Below, piece after piece: positions 1 through 7,533 of a stretch of 30,880 nt of DNA. The translations under genes were made by a program, and so were the position numbers. The notes under the pieces were generated by a model. That model was given only the letters and a program-made list of their open reading frames with translations. It ran no database searches and was not told where the DNA came from. Origin of the DNA: DASWIG01 sp965371445. Lineage in GTDB: Bacteria; Acidobacteriota; Thermoanaerobaculia; Multivoradales; J023. The first letter of the stretch is position 1. Each line of letters opens with the position of its first letter. The stretch covers positions 1 through 30,880 of the forward strand of contig CBDUYN010000123.1 in NCBI GenBank assembly GCA_965371445.1. The letters are read 5' to 3'.

Positions 1-146
1 GAGGGCGTCAGGAATAACCCCCCGCCTAGTGGTGGACAGACTAAGACAAGTTCATTTAGGAAAGGGGGGTTGGGGGGATTTTCCGGGGACTGCCGGGCCC
101 CAAGATCCTCGCCTCCACCGCGACCGTCCGACGTGCCCGTGAGCAG

Positions 147-1346
147 GTGAAGGCGCTCTTCGCCCGCCAGGAGCTGGCGGTCTTTCCGCCGCCCGCGGTC
201 GACGCGTCGGAGACCTTCTTCGCCCAGATCGACCACGACAACCCGGGACGTCTCTACATCGGCCTCGCGGCGCCCGGCCGGGCGCTCAAGGGGTTGCTCC
301 TGCGCACCTACGTCGGATTGCTGGCGGCGGCGGAGCACCAGGTGGCGTGCCGCGGTCGGGACGACAAGACCGCCGACGCCTACACGACACTGGCCGGCTA
401 CTTCAACAGCCTCCGCGAGCTCGGCGGCATGCGCCGCCTGGTGGAGGACGATGCCATCCAGCGTTGTCGGGACATCGAGAAGCGGCGTCCGTTGGGGATG
501 AAGGGACGTCATCCGTGGTTCCGCAACCGTCGCATCGCCGGTGAGCCCGTGGAGCTGACGAGCCGGCGTTCGAGCGCCGACATCAAGGAGGCCAAAGCAC
601 GGCTCAACGAGTCGAACGCGGCGAAAGACCACGTGGACGTCCTCCTGGCGAGCAACATGATCTCGGTCGGCGTCGACATTGATCGTCTCGGCCTGATGGT
701 GGTGGCGGGCCAGCCGAAGACGACGGCGGAGTACATCCAGGCGTCGAGCCGGGTGGGACGCCAGCTGGAACGTCCGGGGCTGGTGGTGACGTGCTTCAAC
801 GTCCACAAGCCGCGGGACCGTTCGCAGTACGAGCACTTCACGGCGTACCACGAGAGCTTCTACCGTCACGTCGAGGCGACGAGCCTGACGCCGTTCTCGG
901 TGCCGGCGATCGAGCGTGGCCTGGCGGGGACCCTGGTGGCGATGGCCCGCCTCGCCGATCCGATCCTGACGCCGCCCGGCGCGGTGATGGACCTGCCGGA
1001 CCATTTTGAAATCGGCGACCAGGCGTCGCGTCGGCTGGCGGCTCGTGCCGGCCTGCAACCCGGCGTCGACCACGACGCCGAAGTGGCGGAGCTGGAAGCG
1101 AACAGCCGTGACTTCTTCGACGCGTGGAAGAAGATCGTCCTGTCGACGCCCGACGACGCGACCCGTCGTTCGTACTCGCCGTTCGACAAGGACAAGAAAG
1201 CGGGCAAGCCGCTCCTGTACACGGCGCTCGACGAAGACCCGCCGGACGAGGGCGAGCCGGAGGCGAAGTTCATGGCGCCGACGTCGATGCGCGACGTCGA
1301 GCCCACCGTCCACCTGTGGGTGAAGCGGAGGAAGCTCGGTGGTTAG
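147..1346 (+). CDS. drmA: DrmA (DISARM helicase), C-terminal part only
   Basis: This is the C-terminal segment of the large SF2 helicase of the DISARM anti-phage system. Visible helicase features are a motif V-like stretch (DVLLASNMISVGVDIDRL) and a motif VI-like stretch (QASSRVGR), in the middle of the product. DrmA-like sequence already begins upstream of the GTG at 147, around position 96 (GPKILASTATVRRAREQ). An in-frame TAG lies at 57-59, and the bases before about 90 are G-rich and unlike coding sequence. The Walker A/B half of the helicase is therefore missing, and the protein cannot be an active ATPase by itself. It is followed 3 nt later by drmB, the usual DISARM order. CGT arginine codons are frequent here, unlike the CGC/CGG-rich genes further on, which fits horizontal acquisition. 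GTG 147 is only a possible start in a truncated gene. Confidence 0.8.
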   Translation: MKALFARQELAVFPPPAVDASETFFAQIDHDNPGRLYIGLAAPGRALKGLLLRTYVGLLAAAEHQVACRGRDDKTADAYTTLAGYFNSLRELGGMRRLVEDDAIQRCRDIEKRRPLGMKGRHPWFRNRRIAGEPVELTSRRSSADIKEAKARLNESNAAKDHVDVLLASNMISVGVDIDRLGLMVVAGQPKTTAEYIQASSRVGRQLERPGLVVTCFNVHKPRDRSQYEHFTAYHESFYRHVEATSLTPFSVPAIERGLAGTLVAMARLADPILTPPGAVMDLPDHFEIGDQASRRLAARAGLQPGVDHDAEVAELEANSRDFFDAWKKIVLSTPDDATRRSYSPFDKDKKAGKPLLYTALDEDPPDEGEPEAKFMAPTSMRDVEPTVHLWVKRRKLGG

Positions 1347-1349
1347 GGC

Positions 1350-3254
1350 ATGAAGAGGAAGCAATCTGCCCGACCCGACGGCCACGTCCGTCAGAGCCAG
1401 ATGGTGACGACGTTCGGCCCGGGAGCGATGGTCGACCTCGTCGACCAGGCGGTGCTGGTCGGCGGGCTCGACTTCTGGAGCTACGACAAGAAGGCGGCCT
1501 TACCGTCGGTGAAGGAGCCGCGGTTGCGTGAACACATCGCGTCGAAATTCCAGGAGCTGGACCGTTCGCTGAGCTCAACCGAACCGTTTCTCTGCCCACC
1601 GACGGGCGACGACTCGGAGCCGTCGCGTTTCATCGGCGTCCAGGTGGTGGAGTTTCCGCAGTGGTTCGTCTGCCAGAACCCGAATTGCCGGGCGTTGATG
1701 AAAAGCAACGGGCTGGAGCGTAAGAAGGAACGTTACGTCCACCGGTGCGTCGGACGCAAGATGCCGTCGACCTGCGTTCCGGTTCGTTTTGTGACCGTCT
1801 GCCGTCGCGGTCATCTCGCCGAGTTTCCCTGGGTGGCGTTCGTCCATGGCCGTTCGCCGCGCTGCGCGGCGCCGAGCCTGACGCTTCACGAGGGAGCGAC
1901 CGGTGACTTCTACGAGATCGTCGTCCGTTGCGGGTGCGATAAGAAGCGTCGTCTGTCCGACGCGAAGACGCCGGAATTCGGCTTCGACTGCCTGGGGGAC
2001 CGTCCGTGGCTGGGTCCGTCAGCGCGGGAGGATTGCGGCGAGAAGCTCCGTCTGCTGGTGCGTACGGCGTCGAACTCCTATTTCGCGCAAATCGAAAGCT
2101 CCCTGTCGATCCCGGACCCCGGACGCGAGCTCGAGCTCAGGATCCGCCGCGAGTGGAAGTTCATGAAGGACGTGACGGCACAAAACGTCGAAGTCGTCCG
2201 GACGATGGGCGCCTACAAGGAAGTGATCCGCGACGCGTCGAGCGACTTGGTGCTGTCGATTATCGACAGCATCAAGAAGGACAAGCCGGTGACGACAGAA
2301 GGGCTACGGACGGCGGAGCTGATGCAGTTCCGGGCGCAGCCGTTGGAGAAGCCAGGGGAGAGACCGTCGCCCGAAGAGGACTTCTTCGCCCGTCGTCACG
2401 ATCCGCCAGACGGCTTGCCGCCCCTGGTGTCGCGTCTGGTCCTGGCGCCGAAGCTGCGGGAGGTCCGCACGCAGGTAGGATTTACGCGCCTGGAGTCGAT
2501 GAGCACGAATCTCCAGGGCGAGCACGACCTGGGTGTGGAATCGGCGGCGTTGTCACTCAACCAGGACTGGCTGCCGGCGTCGGAGATCCTGGGCGAGGGG
2601 CTCTTCGTCGAGCTCGACGAGGAAGCGGTTGGCGAGTGGGAGGACAGTCCGGCGGTGCGGGCAAGGGGCGCGGAGCTTCTTGCCGGCTACGAGGCGTGGA
2701 ACAAGCACCTGGACGAGGAGCGCAAGGCCGGGGGCGTCAAGGAGCCGCCGAAGACGCCGCCGTTCCCGGGGGTGCGCTTCTACCTTCTGCATTCGCTCTC
2801 GCACCTCCTGATGTCGACGTTGTCGTTGGAGTGCGGTTACTCGGCGAGCGGCCTGAAGGAGCGGATCTATTGCGCGGCGCGCGACGTCGAGGTGCCGATG
2901 GCGGCGATCCTGATCATGACGGGAAGCGCGGGCGCGGAGGGGACTCGACTCTGGTCACGGTGCGTCGGCCGACGTCCTAGCCGGTCACCGGCACGATACG
3001 TCCCGGCTTCGCCACCGCCTTGGGGCTCAGCAGCCCGGGGACCGGCGTCACGAACGAACGACGAAACTCCCACAAGATGCGGAAGGCCTCGTCGGGATGC
3101 CTTCTCACCGGACGGATCACCTTCTTCAGCCCGTCGCGCAGCTCTTCCCGGAGGTCGGGACGCAGGCTCACACACCGACGTAGGAGCCGTTCGATGGCGT
3201 CGAGGTCGCTCTCGTCGGCGCGTCGGGCCCGGACCTGCGCGATGTCGATGCTGA
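1350..3254 (+). CDS. drmB: DrmB (DISARM DUF1998 protein), C-terminally truncated
   Basis: This is DrmB, the DUF1998-containing partner of DrmA. The N-terminus carries the family signature RQSQMVTTFGPGAMVDLVD (residues about 14-32). Zinc-type cysteine clusters follow (CQNPNC, CVGRKMPSTC, VCRRGHL, RCGCDKK). A DUF1998-like helix (FYLLHSLSHLLMSTLSLECG) lies at about residues 475-494. Recognisable sequence stops near residue 530 (about base 2945), just after the ILIMTGSAGAEG segment. The remaining ~100 codons are low-complexity Arg/Pro/Ser and run antisense over the end of the convergent TPR gene, so they are junk created by a junction. The final domain of normal DrmB is lost. It starts 3 nt after drmA and was probably co-transcribed with it. 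I expect it to be non-functional. Confidence 0.8.
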   Translation: MKRKQSARPDGHVRQSQMVTTFGPGAMVDLVDQAVLVGGLDFWSYDKKAALPSVKEPRLREHIASKFQELDRSLSSTEPFLCPPTGDDSEPSRFIGVQVVEFPQWFVCQNPNCRALMKSNGLERKKERYVHRCVGRKMPSTCVPVRFVTVCRRGHLAEFPWVAFVHGRSPRCAAPSLTLHEGATGDFYEIVVRCGCDKKRRLSDAKTPEFGFDCLGDRPWLGPSAREDCGEKLRLLVRTASNSYFAQIESSLSIPDPGRELELRIRREWKFMKDVTAQNVEVVRTMGAYKEVIRDASSDLVLSIIDSIKKDKPVTTEGLRTAELMQFRAQPLEKPGERPSPEEDFFARRHDPPDGLPPLVSRLVLAPKLREVRTQVGFTRLESMSTNLQGEHDLGVESAALSLNQDWLPASEILGEGLFVELDEEAVGEWEDSPAVRARGAELLAGYEAWNKHLDEERKAGGVKEPPKTPPFPGVRFYLLHSLSHLLMSTLSLECGYSASGLKERIYCAARDVEVPMAAILIMTGSAGAEGTRLWSRCVGRRPSRSPARYVPASPPPWGSAARGPASRTNDETPTRCGRPRRDAFSPDGSPSSARRAALPGGRDAGSHTDVGAVRWRRGRSRRRVGPGPARCRC

Positions 3255-4137
3255 GGCCGGCCAACTCCCGGGGCAGGTCGACCGTGAGCAGGTCGTTCCA
3301 GGCGCTGTCGAAGCGCGGAAGGGCCCGTTTCAGGTTTTCCCGCCCACCCAGGCGGACGTAGAGGATCGCCTTGAGCCACCGGATCCGGGCGAGCACCTCA
3401 CCCCAATCCCGCTGGCCTTTCAGCCGCTCCTCGAAACGGTCCAGGATCCCCAGAGCCCGTTGGTCGTAAGTCGTCTCCTCGCGCGGCATGTAGCAGGCCA
3501 GGAAAGCGACCGTGTCGAGGAAGTAGCCGCGGGGCGAGTCGAGCGGCATCACCAGCAGCACCGTCTCGACGTCGTCCAAGGCACGGTCGGTCCAACCCTG
3601 GTAGTGGAAGGTCAAGGCGCGCACGAAGACGATCCGGCCCCGGAGGTCGTCGTCGAGATCGTCGCCGATCTCCTCGAGCGAGCTCTCCAGGTACCACTGC
3701 GCCGTCTTGGCGTCGCGCAGCTCGGCCAGGAAGTCGCCCTTGCGACGCAACCAGTCGCCCCGGCACAGCGAGCAGCAGTCGACGGCGTCGACCTCGAGCT
3801 CCGCCAGCGTCTGACCGGCCCGGGGCCATTCCCCGCCGGCCATGCAGGCATGGACGAAAACGCCCCGGCTCCGGTTCCAGAGGTGCGGATCGCCGCTCCG
3901 TCGGGCGTGCTCGAGGGCGATCGACGCGTACTTGAGGGCGTCCCAGGGGGCGGTGAGCGACTTGTTGTCGCAGATGTCGAGGTAGCCCTTCGAGAGCTCC
4001 GGATTCCCGAAGCGTTCGTCGCTGAGCACGAGCGTCGGCTTCTTCGCCGTCAGGGTAAGCAGCCGCTTCTCGGTCGGCTTCAGGCAGCTCTTGGCCTGGA
4101 GCCTTACTGGGCGGGGCTCCAGACCCTCTCGGGTCAC
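2977..4137 (-). CDS. TPR-like alpha-helical protein of unknown function
   Basis: The product (386 aa from a GTG at 4137) is helical and TPR-like: repeated helix pairs such as AWDALKYASIALEHARRSGDP-type and WTDRALDDVETVLLVMPLDSP-type segments run through it. A CCSLCRGDWLRRKGDFL motif near residue 110 groups three cysteines. I recognise the style of protein as common in Acidobacteriota genomes, but I cannot name a family function. The start is uncertain: the frame stays open upstream to 4611, but that part is a 42-bp minisatellite encoding Pro/Gly/Arg-rich sequence and is probably not translated. The N-terminus may have been lost when the repeat expanded. Its 3' end is convergent with the broken drmB. 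Confidence 0.6.
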   Translation of the reverse strand: MTREGLEPRPVRLQAKSCLKPTEKRLLTLTAKKPTLVLSDERFGNPELSKGYLDICDNKSLTAPWDALKYASIALEHARRSGDPHLWNRSRGVFVHACMAGGEWPRAGQTLAELEVDAVDCCSLCRGDWLRRKGDFLAELRDAKTAQWYLESSLEEIGDDLDDDLRGRIVFVRALTFHYQGWTDRALDDVETVLLVMPLDSPRGYFLDTVAFLACYMPREETTYDQRALGILDRFEERLKGQRDWGEVLARIRWLKAILYVRLGGRENLKRALPRFDSAWNDLLTVDLPRELAGLSIDIAQVRARRADESDLDAIERLLRRCVSLRPDLREELRDGLKKVIRPVRRHPDEAFRILWEFRRSFVTPVPGLLSPKAVAKPGRIVPVTG

Positions 4138-4206
4138 TAGAGGAAAATCGTCGCCCGACTGGAATTTGCAGCCAGCCCCGCCGAAGCGCCCCTCGTGGGA
4201 AGGCGC

Positions 4207-4501
4207 GGAACGGACCTTCCCGTGCCTCCCGGGACCGGCGGCACGGCCGGGATGGAGCGTCCCGGCAGTCCCGGGGCCGGCGGAACGTCTGGGACGGTCC
4301 TTCCCACGTCTTCCGGGATCTCCGGAACGCCCGGGACGGACCTTCCCATGTCTTCCGGGATCTTCGGGACAGCCGGGACGGACCTTCCCCACGTCTTCCG
4401 GGACCTCCGGAACGCCCGGGACGGATCTTCCCACGTCTTCCGTAGCCTCCGGAACGTCTGGGACGGTCCTTCCCGCCCGTCCCGGAGCGGCCGCGACGGA
4501 C
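4207..4501. repeat. 42-bp tandem minisatellite, seven units
   Basis: Seven head-to-tail units start at 4207, 4249, 4291, 4333, 4375, 4418 and 4460. All are 42 bp except the fifth, which is 43 bp (one extra C), so no reading frame runs cleanly through the array. Each unit has a GGGACGG-CCTTCCC dyad, and the central ones add a TTCCGG...CCGGAA dyad, so single strands could fold. It fills most of the 556-bp stretch 4138-4693, which otherwise holds only a hairpin at 4654-4670 and no gene that I can support. Confidence 0.85.
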
Positions 4502-4653
4502 GGGCCGGTCGCTGCCAGGACACGCCGACGGAATTGATCGCCGCCAGCCCGCCACTTCCGGGCCCCCAGTCGTTGCGTCCCCAGAGTTTGACCTCCGGTT
4601 GAGCACCTCACATCCCGGTGCGCATCTCCAGCACCGGCCCTGCGGGACGAAGA

Positions 4654-4670
4654 GCAGGCGGGACGCCTGC
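4654..4670 (-). terminator. Possible terminator hairpin after the halogenase operon
   Basis: GCAGGCG-GGA-CGCCTGC is a perfect 7-bp stem with a 3-nt loop, lying 24 nt after the stop codon at 4694. No strong U-tract follows, so it could equally be a dispersed REP-like motif. Confidence 0.35.
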
Positions 4671-4693
4671 GCTCCCAGCAAGCCGTCCCTTCG

Positions 4694-7495
4694 CTACCCG
4701 TCCGCCAGCAGACGCTCCAGGAGCTCGGCCAGCTCGTCGGCGTCGACCGCCCCCACCCGGACGTCGCGCACCGTGCCGCGGTGCAGCACCGCGGTGATCG
4801 GAATGGCGCCCGGCGGCGTCGAAGCGAGCGACGCGAATGGCCGCTCGTCGGCCACCTCGCCCCACACCTGCTCGTAGGTCACCCTACGCTCGGCGAGGAA
4901 TTCCCGCACGGCGTCGGTCGGGCGTCCCTCGTCAAGGGAGATGCCGAGGAAGCGCACGCGAGGCGCGAAGCGTCGCGAGAGCGCTTCGAGCTCCGGCAGC
5001 TCCGCCTCGCAGGCCGTGCACCAGGTGGCCCAGAAGTTGAGCACCGCGGTGGTCGAGTCGAAATCCGCCAGGGCAAGCTCGTCCGCGCCGTCGACGCGTG
5101 CGAAGCGCAGGTCCGGCCGCAGCGCCGAGAGCTCTCCGGCCGCAGCGCCGAGCTCGTTGCGGTTGTAGTTGCGGTGCTTCAAGGACGACGTCACCACCTC
5201 CGGCGATCCCTCCGTCAACGTGAAGCGGCGGTTCACCGGCAGGTCCTCCCAGACGTCGAGTAGCCCCGATGGCCAGCGGACGCTGAGCTCGTCGATCCGC
5301 GCGCAGCCGCCGAGGCCGAAGTGAAGCGTCGGCGGTGCCTGCGACAGGAACCCCGAGCCCAGCTCCACCTGGCGCAGCTGCTCCACCCCGCCGCAGCGTA
5401 GCCTCGCCTGGGCGCCGGTCCCCAGGATCTCGGAATCGGTCCCCACCAGGTCGACGAGCGTCACCCTCCCCTGGACCGGTGTGTCGTTGCGGTAGACCTT
5501 GAGCGTCGGATTGTTGCGGCTGTAGACCACGAGGTCCAGGTCGCCGTCGCCATCAAGGTCGGCCGCGGCGGCACCGCGGCTGTCGAGACGCAGGTAAAGG
5601 CCCGCGACGTCACCGACCTCGTCGAAGGTGCCGTCGCCGCGGTTCTGAAAAAGGGTGTTGGGCTCACGGCCGCTCCACGACATGCCCTCCTCCTGGAGGA
5701 GGCGGAAGTGGTTGCGGTGTCCCGCCTCACGCTTCTCGTCCTGACCCGCGCTTTCCGACGCCATGACCTGGCGCCAAAAGACGCTTCACGTGTCCTTGGC
5801 CGCCGCCCCGGTGTAGAAGCCGCCACAGGAAAAGAGGTCGAGGTCGCGGTCCGCGTCGTAGTCGAAAGCGAGGTTGCCCCAGGCCCAGAAGGCGCCCTTG
5901 ACGCCGGCTTCGGACGTCGCGTCGCGAAAGGTTCCGTCTCCCTGGTTCTTGAGCAGGGTGTTGCCTTTGGCGAAGCGCTGGTAGAGGGCCTGCTGCTCGC
6001 GGGTCCCCGGGAAGTCCTCGAGGAGGGTGATGCGGTTGCCGGCAAACGACTGCATGTTGGAGACGTAGAGGTCGAGCCACCCGTCGCCGTCGAGGTCGGC
6101 CCAACTGACCCCCATGCCGTTGCCGTGGTCCTCGGCTCCGACCTCCTCGGTGACTTCTTCGAAGGTCGGTTCGCCGTCGCGACCGTCGCCCCGGTTCCGG
6201 TAGAGGCTGTTGGGGCCGTAGTCGTTGGCGACGTAGAGGTCCATGTCGCCGTCGCGGTCGTAGTCGGCCCAGGCGGCGGCGTAGCTCCAGCGCTCGCGGC
6301 CCGCCGTCATGCCGGCGGCCTCGGTCACGTCCTCGAAGCGTCCGCCGCCGGTGTTGCGCAAAAGGACGTTGGGCTGGCCGTCGCGGGCGTCGACGTAGCT
6401 CTCGGGCTGGTGCTCGGCGTCGATCAGGTTGTAATTCGTCATGTAGACGTCGACGAAGCCGTCGCCGTCGTAGTCGGCGGCGGCGATCGACTCCCACTCG
6501 CCGGGGCCGGCGAAGGCCTTGCCGGCGGCGTTGCGAAACGCGTCGCCGTCGTTGGTGAAGATGAGGAGCCCGTGCGCTTTCGAGCCCACGGCGAGGTCGA
6601 GGTCGCCATCGCGGTCGACGTCGAGAAAAAGGCCGCTGTTGGTGCCCTCGGCGAGCGACACGAGCTCCAGGCCGCGGCGGGCGGTGGCGTCGTCGAAGTA
6701 GCCGTCGCCGTCGTTCTCGTAGAGCCGCGCCGGGGCGTGGATGCGCGGCAGGAAGAGGTCGACGTCGCCGTCGTCGTCGAAGTCCGCCAGGACCGGACCG
6801 CCGTCGGTGTAGATCTGAGCGCCGATCTGGTCGTAGCCGGGCGGAATCACCTGCGCCGTCACGTCGTGGAAGTAGGGACCCGGACCGACGGTGGTCCGCG
6901 CCCCCTCGGCGCCGACGCCGCCGATGCGCCACTCGCCGTCCGCGTTCTTTTCCAGGTCGAGGACGAGGTAGTAGCGGTCCTCGCGCAGGCGCCCGTCCTC
7001 GAGGCGGCCGAGGATCCACACGGCCTCGTGGGTCTCGACGCCGGGGAGCCCTCCGTCCTGGGGTCGGAGCTGGATCTCCCAGGTGTGACGCTCGACGTCT
7101 GTGACCTCGGCGAAGCCGGCGAGGTAAACGTTCCAGCGCTCGGTGAACGCGGCGGCGTCGAGCTCTCTTGGCGCCGCCTTCCACTCGGCGAGGGCGAAGC
7201 CGGAGGCGATGCGTGCCGGCTTGGAGCGGCCAGCGAAGTCCTCGCCGCGAAAGGTGGGGGAGAAAAGCCCTGCCGCGGTCTCGTCGTCGAGGCGGCCGGC
7301 CGTGATCGAGTCGAAAAAGGCCTTCTTGGCCGCGCCGGCCTCGGAGCTCAGGACCTCGGTCGGCCAGGAACCGTCGGCGAGGGTGTCGAAGCCGCCGCTG
7401 GCGGATTCGCCGCCGCCGGAGCAGCCGGCGACGAGCAGTGACGTCGTGAGACAGGCCGCCGCGAAGACGGCCTGATGATCGATTCGTGATGCCAT
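4694..7495 (-). CDS. FG-GAP/UnbV/thioredoxin lipoprotein with in-frame UGA (candidate selenoprotein)
   Basis: Read through one UGA (5786-5788, codon 570), this gene encodes a 933-aa exported lipoprotein. It starts at ATG 7495, with a GAGG about 12 nt upstream. A signal peptide ends in the lipobox LVAG-C (Cys25). A SnoaL-like region follows, then repeated FG-GAP/VCBS calcium-type loops (D-D-D/N-G-D-D/W-D-L) from about residue 220 to 650. An ASPIC/UnbV domain (GTGAQARLRC, LHFGLG) comes next, and a C-terminal TlpA/ResA-like thioredoxin domain has a WCTAC active site (Cys826-Cys829) and the cis-Pro segment GAIPITAVLH. The UGA splits the gene in one and the same frame, and the FG-GAP pattern continues on both sides. 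A hairpin 10 nt after the UGA resembles a bacterial SECIS element. It is the last gene of the halogenase operon. Alternatives are a nonsense mutation or a sequencing error. Confidence 0.75.
5757..5788 (-). promoter_or_regulatory. UGA codon plus SECIS-like hairpin
   Basis: On the minus strand UGA (5788-5786) is followed by 10 nt, then by a 7-bp stem GGCGCCA/TGGCGTC (5775-5769 with 5763-5757, one G-U pair) closing a GGUCA loop. The E. coli fdhF SECIS upper hairpin likewise starts about 11 nt after its UGA and displays GGUC in its loop. This is structure seen by eye; folding and SelB binding are untested. Confidence 0.6.
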
Positions 7496-7533
7496 GTTGA
7501 TGAAGTCCTCGTTGGATGGCTTCGGGTTTTCGC

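Noticed and set aside
1..60. Reverse strand reads ATGAACTTGTCT-TAG-TCTGTCCACCAC, similar to the start of Phd/YefM antitoxins, and could also be the end of an insertion sequence.
   Set aside because: Stops appear after four and again after a few more codons, and the window edge prevents seeing a partner or a matching terminal repeat.
4207..4501. CRISPR array.
   Set aside because: Units abut without spacers and drift in sequence; it is a minisatellite, and no cas gene is present.
4091..4602. Plus-strand Gly/Thr/Pro-rich frames across the minisatellite, resembling a collagen-like protein.
   Set aside because: They follow only from the 42-bp repeat, change frame at the 43-bp unit and have no RBS or flanking domain.
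5708..7441. Long Val/Glu/Asp-rich plus-strand open frames opposite the FG-GAP genes (also at 9331-10524, 14719-16572 and 18494-20710).
   Set aside because: They are antisense shadows of DxDGDGDxDL repeats in high-GC DNA and match no protein family.
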